NCBI GenBank assembly: GCA_937959315.1
Contig: CALGRC010000204.1
Location: 1-7,632, forward strand
Reading direction: 5' to 3'
Length of the DNA: 7,632 nucleotides
From: an uncultured Clostridia bacterium
GTDB lineage: Bacteria; Bacillota; Clostridia; UMGS1810
The notes under the pieces are model-generated. The model had not been told where the DNA came from, did no database searches, and saw nothing but the letters and a program-made list of their open reading frames with translations. The position numbers were made by a program, and so were the translations under genes. Positions 1 through 6,385 of this stretch are shown here, one piece after another (the first letter of the stretch is position 1; the number at the start of each line of letters is the position of its first letter).

Positions 1-1011
1 AAGACCATGGAACCAACCCGGCGCGCGCTCTCTGACGCGGGCCTTCAGCCAAGCGATATCAGCAAAGTGCTGCTGGTTGGCGGTTCATCCAGAATCCCGG
101 CGGTGCAAGAAGCTGTCAAACGCTTAATCGGCCAGGAACCTCACAAAGGCATTAACCCGGACGAGTGTGTTGCTATGGGCGCCGCCATTCAGGCAGGTGT
201 TTTGGCAGGCGATGTCAAAGATCTGCTGCTGCTGGACGTCACTCCGCTGTCGCTGGGGATTGAAACCATGGGTGGTGTATTTACCAAATTGATTGAACGC
301 AACACCACCATCCCGACTAAAAAGAGCCAGATTTTCTCGACGGCTGCGGATAACCAAACCAGCGTGGAAATCCATGTTTTGCAGGGCGAGCGAGATATGG
401 CGGCCTATAATAAGACGCTGGGGCGGTTTAATTTGAACGGCATTGCACCGGCGCCGCGCGGCGTACCGCAGATTGAAGTGACGTTCGACATTGATGCCAA
501 CGGCATTGTACATGTATCGGCCAAGGACATGGCGACCGGCAATGTGCAGGATATTACCATTACGGCGAGTTCCAACCTGTCGGATGAGGACATTGACAAG
601 GCGGTTAAAGAAGCGGAAAAATTTGCTGAAGAGGACAAAAAGAAACGGGAAGAGGTTGATGCGCGCAACGCGGCAGATACCTTGGTTTATCAGTGCCAGA
701 AGGCGATGACAGATTTGGGCGATAAGATTGACGCTGCGGATAAGTCGGAAATCGAGTCTAAAATTGAAGCGGTGAAGCAGGCACTGTCTGGTTCGGACGT
801 GGCGGCAATAAAGGCTGCAACGGATGAGCTGCAAAAGAAGTTTTACGATGTATCTTCCAAAATTTACAGCCAGGCAAACCCCAACGGCGCACAGGGCGGC
901 CCCAATGCTGGGTTTGGCGGTGATGCGCAGGATGCTGGCAGCCAGTCGCAGGGCAATGCCTACGATGGGGATTATACCGTAGTGGACGACGACAAAAAAG
1001 AAGACAAGTAA
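1..1011 (+). CDS. dnaK: Molecular chaperone DnaK (Hsp70), 3' part
   Basis: Cytoplasmic Hsp70 chaperone that binds exposed hydrophobic segments of unfolded proteins in an ATP-driven cycle with DnaJ and GrpE. The 5' part lies outside the window; the reading frame is open from base 1 (Lys-Thr before the first Met at base 7), so that Met is internal. 336 residues are visible, about the last half of the protein. In order: the end of the nucleotide-binding domain with the Hsp70 signature LLVGGSSRIP (visible residues 24-33); the linker and start of the substrate-binding domain, LLLLDVTPLSLGIET; the beta-sandwich, including HVLQGER and PRGVPQIEVTFDIDANGI; the helical lid with many charged residues; a Gly/Asn/Gln-rich flexible segment; and the acidic end VVDDDKKEDK ending in TAA. 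No frameshift or missing motif is seen. The next gene is dnaJ, 139 bp away. Its promoter is off-window, so HrcA/CIRCE control cannot be judged. Confidence 0.98.
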   Translation, partial: KTMEPTRRALSDAGLQPSDISKVLLVGGSSRIPAVQEAVKRLIGQEPHKGINPDECVAMGAAIQAGVLAGDVKDLLLLDVTPLSLGIETMGGVFTKLIERNTTIPTKKSQIFSTAADNQTSVEIHVLQGERDMAAYNKTLGRFNLNGIAPAPRGVPQIEVTFDIDANGIVHVSAKDMATGNVQDITITASSNLSDEDIDKAVKEAEKFAEEDKKKREEVDARNAADTLVYQCQKAMTDLGDKIDAADKSEIESKIEAVKQALSGSDVAAIKAATDELQKKFYDVSSKIYSQANPNGAQGGPNAGFGGDAQDAGSQSQGNAYDGDYTVVDDDKKEDK

Positions 1012-1019
1012 GTGTGTTT

Positions 1020-1066
1020 CACAGCAAAAGCGCGTGGCCGCTATCAGCAGTCACGCTTTTGTTGTG
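1020..1066 (+). other. Long hairpin in the dnaK-dnaJ spacer, no U tract
   Basis: An imperfect inverted repeat begins 8 bases after the dnaK stop. Bases 1020-1031 pair with 1055-1066 over 12 bp, with one G-U pair (1024:1062). After a two-base bulge (1032-1033), three more pairs join 1034-1036 to 1052-1054. The loop is 15 nt. Downstream bases are GTGGGCAAG, with no run of T, so this is not a canonical intrinsic terminator. It could protect the 3' end of the dnaK message, act as a processing site or attenuate read-through into dnaJ. These roles are inference; only the complementarity is seen. Confidence 0.5.
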
Positions 1067-1085
1067 TGGGCAAGAAAATTTGGGA

Positions 1086-1114
1086 TTGACAACAGGTGCG
1101 CAATAGGGTATCAT
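1086..1114 (+). promoter_or_regulatory. Predicted sigma-A promoter of dnaJ
   Basis: A -35 box TTGACA (1086-1091, full consensus) and a -10 box TATCAT (1109-1114, 5 of 6) are separated by exactly 17 bp. The expected start of transcription is near 1121, giving a leader of about 30 nt before the GTG of dnaJ. No CIRCE operator (TTAGCACTC-N9-GAGTGCTAA) is present in the spacer, so this promoter looks constitutive. dnaJ may also receive read-through from dnaK. Confidence 0.7.
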
Positions 1115-1137
1115 TTGATGGATACAGTGCAGCGGGA

Positions 1138-1144
1138 AGGTGAT
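1138..1144 (+). promoter_or_regulatory. Ribosome binding site setting the GTG start of dnaJ
   Basis: AGGTGAT matches seven bases of the Shine-Dalgarno complement of the 16S rRNA 3' end (AAAGGAGGTGATC) and ends 6 nt before GTG at 1151. The ATG at 1143 overlaps this site and is out of frame with dnaJ, so GTG is the supported start. Confidence 0.7.
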
Positions 1145-1150
1145 GGATAA

Positions 1151-2293
1151 GTGGCAGAAAAGCGGGATTATTATGAGGTGCTGGGTGTACAAAAGGGCGC
1201 TTCTGATGAAGAGATAAAGAAGGCCTACCGGCGGCTTGCAAAAAAATACCATCCAGATTTAAACCCAGATAATAAAGAAGCAGAAGCAAAATTCAAAGAG
1301 GCAAGCGAGGCATATGAAGTTTTAAGCGATCCGCAAAAACGGGCGCGCTATGATCAATATGGCCATGCGGGTACTGACCCCAATGGTTTTAGCGGCGCGG
1401 GAGGTTTTGGCGGGTTTGACGATATTGACCTTTCTGATATTTTTGGTTCGTTTTTTGGCGGCGGCTTTGGCGGTGCGCGGGGCGGCCAGCGCCGCAATGG
1501 GCCGCGCCGCGGGTCGGATATCTCGGAAAATCTGGTGCTGACATTTGAGGAAGCTGCATTTGGGGTAAAAAAGCAGCTAAAGATATACCGTATTGAAGAA
1601 TGTGATGAATGCCATGGCAGCGGCGCCAAACATGCCGCGGATAAAAAAACGTGCCCGGTGTGCGGCGGCAGCGGGGAAGTGCGCAATGTGCAGCGGACGC
1701 CGCTGGGACAGTTTGTCAACGTGTCCACTTGTTCGCAGTGCCATGGGACGGGGAGTATCATTACCAACCCGTGTACCAAATGCCGCGGCAAAGGGCGCAT
1801 CAAACGGGCGCGCACGGTGGATGTGGACATTCCGGCGGGTATCAATTCGGGTGAGACTGTTTCCTTCCGCGGCGCAGGTAACCATGGGGAAAAGGGCGGG
1901 CCGGCCGGGGACTTGCTGGTGACAGTTTCGCTGAAAAAGCACCCCATTTTTACACGGAACGGTTATGAAGTTCACTGCGATATTCCAATTACTTTTGTAC
2001 AAGCAGCCTTGGGGGCGGAAATTGACGTCCCCACACTGGATGGTAAAATCAAATACAACATCCCGGAAGGGACGCAGCCAGGCACTACGTTCCGGCTCAA
2101 AGGGAAAGGGATTCCCAATGTCCGTACAAAAATCCGTGCCGACCAGGTATTCCGGGTTACTGTAGAGGTGCCGCGCTCGCTCAATGCTGAGCAGCGGCAT
2201 GCATTGCAAGCATTTGGAACGCTTACCAATGATACCAATTACAAACAGCAAAAAGGGTTTTTTGAAAAAATGAAGGATTCGTTAGGGTTATAA
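1151..2293 (+). CDS. dnaJ: Co-chaperone DnaJ (Hsp40, class A)
   Basis: J-domain co-chaperone that hands unfolded substrates to DnaK and stimulates its ATPase in the cytoplasm. 380 residues, the usual length for bacterial DnaJ. Start is GTG, supported by an AGGTGAT site 6 nt upstream and by the family N-terminus MAEKRDYYEVLGV. Domains: J domain (about 1-70) with the essential HPD at 34-36; Gly/Phe-rich linker (about 76-121) containing the DIDLSDIFGSFF motif; C-terminal domain I from about residue 122; a zinc-binding insert with four CxxCxGxG motifs starting at Cys151, Cys168, Cys194 and Cys208, which bind two zinc ions; then C-terminal domain II and a closing helix ending KMKDSLGL. All zinc cysteines are present. 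dnaK is immediately upstream. The gene has its own promoter and is followed 17 bp later by a strong terminator, so no further gene such as prmA is co-transcribed downstream. Confidence 0.98.
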   Translation: MAEKRDYYEVLGVQKGASDEEIKKAYRRLAKKYHPDLNPDNKEAEAKFKEASEAYEVLSDPQKRARYDQYGHAGTDPNGFSGAGGFGGFDDIDLSDIFGSFFGGGFGGARGGQRRNGPRRGSDISENLVLTFEEAAFGVKKQLKIYRIEECDECHGSGAKHAADKKTCPVCGGSGEVRNVQRTPLGQFVNVSTCSQCHGTGSIITNPCTKCRGKGRIKRARTVDVDIPAGINSGETVSFRGAGNHGEKGGPAGDLLVTVSLKKHPIFTRNGYEVHCDIPITFVQAALGAEIDVPTLDGKIKYNIPEGTQPGTTFRLKGKGIPNVRTKIRADQVFRVTVEVPRSLNAEQRHALQAFGTLTNDTNYKQQKGFFEKMKDSLGL

Positions 2294-2310
2294 TGGATAT
2301 AAGTCCATAT

Positions 2311-2342
2311 GGTCCGCTGGAAAAAAACAGCGGGCCTTTTTT
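2311..2342 (+). terminator. Intrinsic terminator after dnaJ
   Basis: Arm 2311-2319 (GGTCCGCTG) pairs with 2328-2336 (CAGCGGGCC) over 9 bp, mostly G-C with one G-U pair. The loop is 8 nt (G plus seven A), and six T follow at 2337-2342. This is a classic Rho-independent terminator 17 bp past the dnaJ stop. The opposite strand has no T run after the stem, so it acts only on + strand transcription. It separates the chaperone unit from rpoBC. Confidence 0.93.
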
Positions 2343-2372
2343 ATAAAAGTTAAAAATATTGAAAAATTTTGC

Positions 2373-2401
2373 TTGACATCTTCCAATCCTTGTGTTATCA
2401 T
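2373..2401 (+). promoter_or_regulatory. Predicted main promoter of rpoBC with upstream A/T tract
   Basis: A -35 box TTGACA (2373-2378) and a -10 box TATCAT (2396-2401) have a 17-bp spacer, with TG at 2393-2394 one base before the -10 (extended -10 form). Bases 2341-2370, just upstream, are almost pure A/T with phased A and T runs. This is what an UP element bound by the alpha-subunit C-terminal domains looks like. Together these features predict a strong sigma-A promoter starting near 2408. Both hexamers and the spacer length are identical to those of the dnaJ promoter. Confidence 0.78.
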
Positions 2402-2450
2402 TATAAATTGCATTCTTGTTGTTATATTTCCATTTTATTTCGTGTACTTG

Positions 2451-2489
2451 TACCAAAATATACAGGAATAACCAATGCATATTTTGGTA
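2451..2489 (+). repeat. Perfect 11-bp inverted repeat in the rpoB leader
   Basis: TACCAAAATAT (2451-2461) and its exact reverse complement ATATTTTGGTA (2479-2489) flank a 17-nt loop. In RNA this would be a hairpin with three G-C-type pairs' worth of anchoring at most, mostly A-U, hence of moderate stability. In DNA it could be a dyad binding site, though the half-site centres are 28 bp apart, which is not a whole number of helical turns. The right arm overlaps a weak possible -35 box. Confidence 0.6.
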
Positions 2490-2528
2490 AAAATAATAGT
2501 TGCCGCTATTATATTCCCATTTATTTAG
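2475..2528 (+). CDS. Possible 17-codon hydrophobic leader ORF upstream of rpoB
   Basis: ATG at 2475 opens MHILVKIIVAAIIFPFI, ending in TAG at 2526-2528. AGGA (2464-2467) sits 7 nt before the ATG, a reasonable though short ribosome binding site. The peptide is strongly hydrophobic, with six Ile of 17 residues and one Lys, as in some leader peptides or tiny membrane peptides. The ORF covers the 3' arm of the 11-bp inverted repeat and all of the second hairpin, so translating it would open both structures; it ends 48 nt before the rpoB ATG. AT-rich DNA yields Ile-rich ORFs by chance, and no homologue is recognised, so this is a candidate only. Confidence 0.25.
   Translation: MHILVKIIVAAIIFPFI
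2484..2512 (+). promoter_or_regulatory. Weak possible second rpoB promoter
   Basis: TTGGTA (2484-2489, 4 of 6 to the -35 consensus) and TATTAT (2507-2512, 5 of 6 to the -10 consensus) are spaced by 17 bp. This would start transcription near 2519 and give a leader of about 58 nt. Such matches arise often in AT-rich DNA. The upstream promoter at 2373 is much stronger. Confidence 0.22.
2493..2512 (+). other. Short A/U hairpin in the rpoB leader
   Basis: ATAATAG (2493-2499) pairs with CTATTAT (2506-2512) over 7 bp around the loop TTGCCG. Two further A-T pairs (2491-2492 with 2514-2515) are possible if base 2513 bulges. It is weak alone, and no T run follows directly, so it is not a terminator. 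It lies four bases after the 11-bp inverted repeat and could stack with it. Confidence 0.35.
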
Positions 2529-2561
2529 AACATTTTTTTGCACGGTTTTTAAAATTTTTAC

Positions 2562-2567
2562 GAGGTG
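2562..2567 (+). promoter_or_regulatory. Ribosome binding site fixing the rpoB start
   Basis: GAGGTG matches the Shine-Dalgarno complement and lies 9 nt before ATG at 2577. An in-frame GTG at 2565 sits inside this site and has no binding site of its own, so the protein starts at the ATG with MVHPIKLG, as in related clostridial RpoB proteins. Confidence 0.8.
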
Positions 2568-2576
2568 GTTGATTCT

Positions 2577-5500
2577 ATGGTACATCCTATCAAGCTTGGC
2601 AGAAATGAGCGTATGAGCTATTCCAAAATGGACGAAGTTTTGGAAATGCCAAACTTAATCGAGGTGCAGAAAAATTCTTATCGTTGGTTTATAGAAAAGG
2701 GCCTCAAGGAAGTGCTTGAGGATGTTTCCCCAATCTGTGATTTTTCCGGTAATTTGGTGTTGGAATTCAATGAATATTATTTGGAAAACAATCCGAAATA
2801 TTCGATTGAGGAGTGCAAAGCGCGAGACGCTACATACTCCAAACCGTTAAAAATCAAAGTACGGCTTATCAACAAGGAAACCGGCGAGGTTAAAGAACAA
2901 GAGATTTTCATGGGCGAGCTTCCGCTCATGACCGATCAGGGCACATTTATCATCAATGGCGCAGAACGTGTAATTGTCAGCCAGGTTGTCCGCTCCCCGG
3001 GCATCTATTTTTCTATGGAACATGATAAGGTTGGCAAAGAGCTGTACAGCGCACAGGTCATTCCGAACCGCGGCGCGTGGCTGGAATATGAAACGGATTC
3101 CAACGACGTGTATTCGGTGCGCATTGACCGCACCAGAAAGCTGCCGGTGACGGTGTTAATACGTGCGCTGGGGCTGGCAACCAATGCGCAGATTCTAGAG
3201 ACGTTTGGCGAAGATGAAAAGTTTTTAGCCACATTGGAAAAAGATGTAACAACTACAACTGATGAAGCGTTGATAGAAATTTATAAACGGCTGCGTCCGG
3301 GAGAACCGCCGACCGTGGAAAGTGCAACATCACTGTTAAACGCACTGTTTTTTGACCCGAAACGGTATGATTTGTCCAAGGTTGGACGGTTTAAGTTTAA
3401 CAAAAAGCTGGCCATTGCGGCGCGGATTGCAAACCGTATGGCTGCGCGTGATATTGTGGATGAGGAAACCGGTGAGGTGCTGGCGAAAGCGGGCGATATG
3501 ATTTCCCGCGACAAGGCAAAGGAAATTGAAAAAGCAGGTATCAATACCGTTTGGATCAATGTAGAAGGCCGCGAAGTCAAAGTATTTACCAATGATATGG
3601 TGTGCTTGCAGGACCATGTCCCGTTTGACGTCAGTGATTTGGATATTACCGAAAAGGTAAAATTCAGTGTGCTGAAAGAGATTTTAGCAGAGCATGAAAC
3701 CGAAGAGGATATTAAAAAGGAAATTGTCAAACGGCACGATGAGCTGATTCCCAAGCATATTATCATCCCAGACATCCTGGCTTCTATTAATTATCACAGC
3801 AACCTGTCTTATGGGCTGGGCAAGACAGATGATATTGACCATTTGGGCAATCGCCGCCTGCGCGCGGTTGGGGAGCTTTTGCAAAACCAATTCCGTATTG
3901 GCTTGTCGCGCTTAGAGCGTGTGGTGCGGGAGCGCATGACCATTCAGGATTTGGACGCGGTCACGCCGCAGTTACTGATCAATTCGCGGCCGGTGGTTTC
4001 GGCCATCAAAGAATTTTTTGGATCTTCGCAGCTGTCGCAGTTTATGGATCAGACCAATCCATTAGCAGAACTGACGCATAAGCGCCGCTTATCGGCGCTG
4101 GGGCCTGGAGGCTTAAGCAGGGAACGCGCCGGGTTTGAAGTGCGCGATGTCCACCATTCGCACTATGGCCGTATGTGCCCGATTGAAACGCCGGAAGGGC
4201 CGAACATCGGGCTGATTAACTCGCTGGCCACCTATGCGCGTATCAATGAGTTCGGGTTTATTGAAGCGCCCTATCGGAAATTTGACAAGAAAACTTTGAA
4301 GGTTACTGATGAAATTGAATATATGACGGCTGACACCGAGGATGACTATATGGTGGCGCCGGCCAGTGAAAAGCTGAACGAGGACGGTTCGTTTGCCAAT
4401 AAAAAAGTCATTGTGCGGTATCGTGATGAATTTATTGAAGTAGAGCCGGAAAAAGTTGACTATATGGACGTATCGCCCAAACAGATTGTTTCGGTTGCAA
4501 CGGCGATGATCCCGTTTTTGGAAAATGACGACGCTGTCCGTGCGCTGATGGGTTCTAACATGCAGCGCCAGGCAGTGCCGCTTTTGACGACAGATTCGCC
4601 CATTGTCGGTACGGGTATGGAATACAAGGCCGCGCGTGATTCGGGCGTGGTAGTATTGGCGAAGGAAGACGGCGTAGTAGAACGTGTGGGGGCAGATGAA
4701 ATCCAAATCCGCGAAACAGATGGAAACCTGCGCATTTACAAATTGATTAAGTTTATGCGTTCCAACCAGAGTACCTGCATCAATCAGAAACCAATTGTAT
4801 TCAGTGGGGAAACGGTGAAAAAGGGGGATGTCATTGCAGACGGCCCATCCACTAAAAATGGGGAAATTGCGCTTGGGAAAAACATCCTGATCGGTTTTAT
4901 GACCTGGGAAGGCTATAACTATGAGGATGCGGTTTTAATCAATGAAAAACTGGTCAAGGACGATGTGTTTACCTCGATTCATATTGAGGAATATGAGGCG
5001 GAAGCGCGCGATACCAAACTGGGGCCGGAAGAGATTACCCGCGACATTTCCAATGTTGGCGAAGAAGCACTAAAAGATTTGGATGAGCGCGGGATTATCC
5101 GCATTGGCGCGGAGGTTCGTTCGGGTGATATTTTGGTTGGCAAGGTGACGCCCAAAGGGGAAATGGAACTGTCGGCAGAAGAGCGCCTGCTGCGCGCTAT
5201 TTTTGGCGAAAAAGCGCGCGATGTGCGCGATACCTCATTGCGGGTACCGCATGGAGAAGCGGGCATTATCGTAGATGTGAAAGTGTTTACCCGGGAAAAT
5301 GGAGACGAGCTGCCGCCGGGTGTCAACCAGTTGGTACGCTGCTATATTGCACAGAAACGCAAAATCTCGGTTGGGGATAAAATGGCCGGCCGTCACGGGA
5401 ACAAAGGCGTTATCTCGCGGATTTTACCGGAGGAGGATATGCCGTTTTTGCCGGATGGCACCCCGCTGCAGATTGTGTTAAATCCACTTGGCGTTCCGTC

Positions 5501-6371
5501 GCGTATGAATATCGGGCAGGTGCTGGAAGTACATCTGGGGTATGCAGCGCGGGCGCTGGGCTGGAAAATCGCAACGCCGGTTTTTGACGGCGCCAGTGAA
5601 ACGGATATTATGGAAACGCTGAAAATGGCAGGCAAGCGCGAAGATGGCAAAACTGTCTTATATGACGGCCGTACCGGCGAAGCATTTGATAGCCCGGTTA
5701 CCGTGGGGTATATGTACTACCTGAAACTGGCGCATCTTGTAGATGATAAGATCCACGCCCGTTCTACCGGCCCGTATTCGCTGGTGACCCAGCAGCCTCT
5801 GGGCGGGAAAGCACAGTTTGGCGGGCAGCGGTTTGGCGAGATGGAAGTGTGGGCGCTGGAAGCCTATGGCGCCGCCTATACGTTGCAAGAGATTTTGACG
5901 GTAAAATCGGATGATGTGGTAGGCCGTGTCAAAACGTATGAAAGCATTGTCAAGGGCGAAAATGTACCAAAGCCTGGTGTGCCGGAATCATTCAAGGTTT
6001 TAATAAAAGAGTTGCAGAGTTTGGCGCTGGATGTAAAGGTCTTGGCGGCGGATGGCAGTGAAATCCCGATTAAAGAATCGGTGGATGAAGAAGATTCGGT
6101 CAATTTGCGGCTCAATCTGGAAGGCAATGAAGATGACGATTTTGATCTGCTGGATGACGATTTTTCAGAGCCAGCCAACGGCGACGAGGGCGGGGAAGAA
6201 GAAAGCCTGGATTTTGATGAAGAAGGCGTCGATGAGGAAGGGAATCCATTTATCAAGGAAGTCCCAGAAGATTATTTGGATATGCTGGATTTTGACGATC
6301 TGGAAAGCGTCAGTGAACTGGATGAGGATGCAGACGGCTCGTTTGACGACGATGTTGACGATGAATTTTAA
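2577..6371 (+). CDS. rpoB: DNA-directed RNA polymerase subunit beta
   Basis: Beta subunit of RNA polymerase. It forms one side of the active-centre cleft and contacts the RNA-DNA hybrid and sigma factor. 1264 residues, longer than the 1193 of Bacillus subtilis RpoB, mainly through its C-terminal tail. Visible blocks: N-terminal protrusion beginning MVHPIKLGRNERMSYSK; lobe; fork and rifampicin pocket (residues 482-508, GSSQLSQFMDQTNPLAELTH onward); then the highly conserved ETPEGPNIGLINSLATYAR region. The active-centre motif GDKMAGRHGNKG is at 933-944; its Lys935 and Lys943 correspond to E. coli Lys1065 and Lys1073. The C-terminal clamp motif GGQRFGEMEVWALEAYGA is followed by the switch-region helices up to about residue 1156. 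Residues 1157-1264 are a very acidic extension. The gene has its own promoter and leader and is followed after 14 bp by rpoC, so the two are co-transcribed. No break or frameshift is seen. Confidence 0.99.
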   Translation: MVHPIKLGRNERMSYSKMDEVLEMPNLIEVQKNSYRWFIEKGLKEVLEDVSPICDFSGNLVLEFNEYYLENNPKYSIEECKARDATYSKPLKIKVRLINKETGEVKEQEIFMGELPLMTDQGTFIINGAERVIVSQVVRSPGIYFSMEHDKVGKELYSAQVIPNRGAWLEYETDSNDVYSVRIDRTRKLPVTVLIRALGLATNAQILETFGEDEKFLATLEKDVTTTTDEALIEIYKRLRPGEPPTVESATSLLNALFFDPKRYDLSKVGRFKFNKKLAIAARIANRMAARDIVDEETGEVLAKAGDMISRDKAKEIEKAGINTVWINVEGREVKVFTNDMVCLQDHVPFDVSDLDITEKVKFSVLKEILAEHETEEDIKKEIVKRHDELIPKHIIIPDILASINYHSNLSYGLGKTDDIDHLGNRRLRAVGELLQNQFRIGLSRLERVVRERMTIQDLDAVTPQLLINSRPVVSAIKEFFGSSQLSQFMDQTNPLAELTHKRRLSALGPGGLSRERAGFEVRDVHHSHYGRMCPIETPEGPNIGLINSLATYARINEFGFIEAPYRKFDKKTLKVTDEIEYMTADTEDDYMVAPASEKLNEDGSFANKKVIVRYRDEFIEVEPEKVDYMDVSPKQIVSVATAMIPFLENDDAVRALMGSNMQRQAVPLLTTDSPIVGTGMEYKAARDSGVVVLAKEDGVVERVGADEIQIRETDGNLRIYKLIKFMRSNQSTCINQKPIVFSGETVKKGDVIADGPSTKNGEIALGKNILIGFMTWEGYNYEDAVLINEKLVKDDVFTSIHIEEYEAEARDTKLGPEEITRDISNVGEEALKDLDERGIIRIGAEVRSGDILVGKVTPKGEMELSAEERLLRAIFGEKARDVRDTSLRVPHGEAGIIVDVKVFTRENGDELPPGVNQLVRCYIAQKRKISVGDKMAGRHGNKGVISRILPEEDMPFLPDGTPLQIVLNPLGVPSRMNIGQVLEVHLGYAARALGWKIATPVFDGASETDIMETLKMAGKREDGKTVLYDGRTGEAFDSPVTVGYMYYLKLAHLVDDKIHARSTGPYSLVTQQPLGGKAQFGGQRFGEMEVWALEAYGAAYTLQEILTVKSDDVVGRVKTYESIVKGENVPKPGVPESFKVLIKELQSLALDVKVLAADGSEIPIKESVDEEDSVNLRLNLEGNEDDDFDLLDDDFSEPANGDEGGEEESLDFDEEGVDEEGNPFIKEVPEDYLDMLDFDDLESVSELDEDADGSFDDDVDDEF
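4020..4100 (+). other. Rifampicin-resistance-determining region of rpoB
   Basis: Codons 482-508 align without gaps to E. coli beta residues 507-533. The main resistance positions are sensitive-type: Asp491 (E. coli 516), His501 (526) and Ser506 (531). Ala497 replaces E. coli Ser522, as is normal in Gram-positive bacteria, and Thr493 replaces Asn518. No known resistance substitution is seen in this stretch. Confidence 0.9.
6045..6368 (+). other. Acidic C-terminal tail of RpoB
   Basis: Residues 1157-1264, beyond the last conserved beta segment (LALDVKVL). Of 108 residues 48 are Asp or Glu and only 3 are Lys or Arg. Hydrophobic residues recur inside the acidic runs (DFDLLDDDF, LDFDEE, DYLDMLDFDDL). 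A less acidic island, GNPFIKEVP, sits near the middle-to-end. The tail is expected to be disordered or partly helical. Many Gram-positive beta subunits carry a shorter acidic tail; its function is not established. Confidence 0.85.
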
Positions 6372-6372
6372 G

Positions 6373-6379
6373 AAAGGAG
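6373..6379 (+). promoter_or_regulatory. Ribosome binding site of rpoC
   Basis: AAAGGAG is a seven-base match to the Shine-Dalgarno complement, 6 nt before ATG at 6386. It lies wholly in the 14-nt rpoB-rpoC gap and decides the rpoC start. This is the strongest ribosome binding site in the window. Confidence 0.85.
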
Positions 6380-6385
6380 AAGCCC

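Larger units (their letters stand above)
2402..2576 (+). promoter_or_regulatory. AT-rich 5' leader of rpoB
   Basis: About 170 nt lie between the predicted promoter and the rpoB ATG, long for a simple ribosome-binding leader. The stretch is strongly AT-rich compared with the genes around it. It contains a perfect 11-bp inverted repeat (2451-2489), a second short hairpin (2493-2512), a possible short ORF (2475-2528), runs of T at 2533-2539 and 2546-2550, and the rpoB ribosome binding site. I do not recognise a known riboswitch, T-box or ribosomal-protein leader fold. No known protein gene is supported here. Confidence 0.5.

Noticed and set aside
124..834. Long minus-strand ORF (236 codons) opposite dnaK
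   Set aside because: It lies wholly antisense to an unmistakable dnaK, encodes no recognisable motifs and is explained by the codon bias of the sense gene.
1118..1150. Ten-codon ORF (MDTVQREGDG) ending directly before, and in frame with, the dnaJ GTG
   Set aside because: Its ATG lies at or before the predicted transcription start and has no ribosome binding site. The adjacency is striking but most likely chance.
1012..1150. Search for a CIRCE (HrcA) operator before dnaJ
   Set aside because: No TTAGCACTC/GAGTGCTAA half-sites are present in the spacer.
1577..2251. Minus-strand ORF opposite dnaJ (and another at 1354-1947)
   Set aside because: Both overlap conserved dnaJ sequence, overlap each other in different frames and have Arg/Pro/Ser-rich shadow-type translations.
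2293..2308. Small hairpin ATGGA-N6-TCCAT just after the dnaJ stop
   Set aside because: It has only 5 bp and no T run; the real terminator starts 3 bases later.
2565..2567. In-frame GTG as an alternative rpoB start
   Set aside because: It overlaps the GAGGTG ribosome binding site; the family N-terminus MVHPIKLG begins at ATG 2577.
2369..2572. 67-codon + strand ORF in the dnaJ-rpoB spacer
   Set aside because: It begins at TTG inside the promoter -35 region, has no ribosome binding site, and its translation is an AT-rich Phe/Tyr/Ile mixture.
4113..4706. Minus-strand ORF of 197 codons opposite rpoB
   Set aside because: It is antisense to highly conserved beta-subunit sequence and has no recognisable domain, so it is a shadow.
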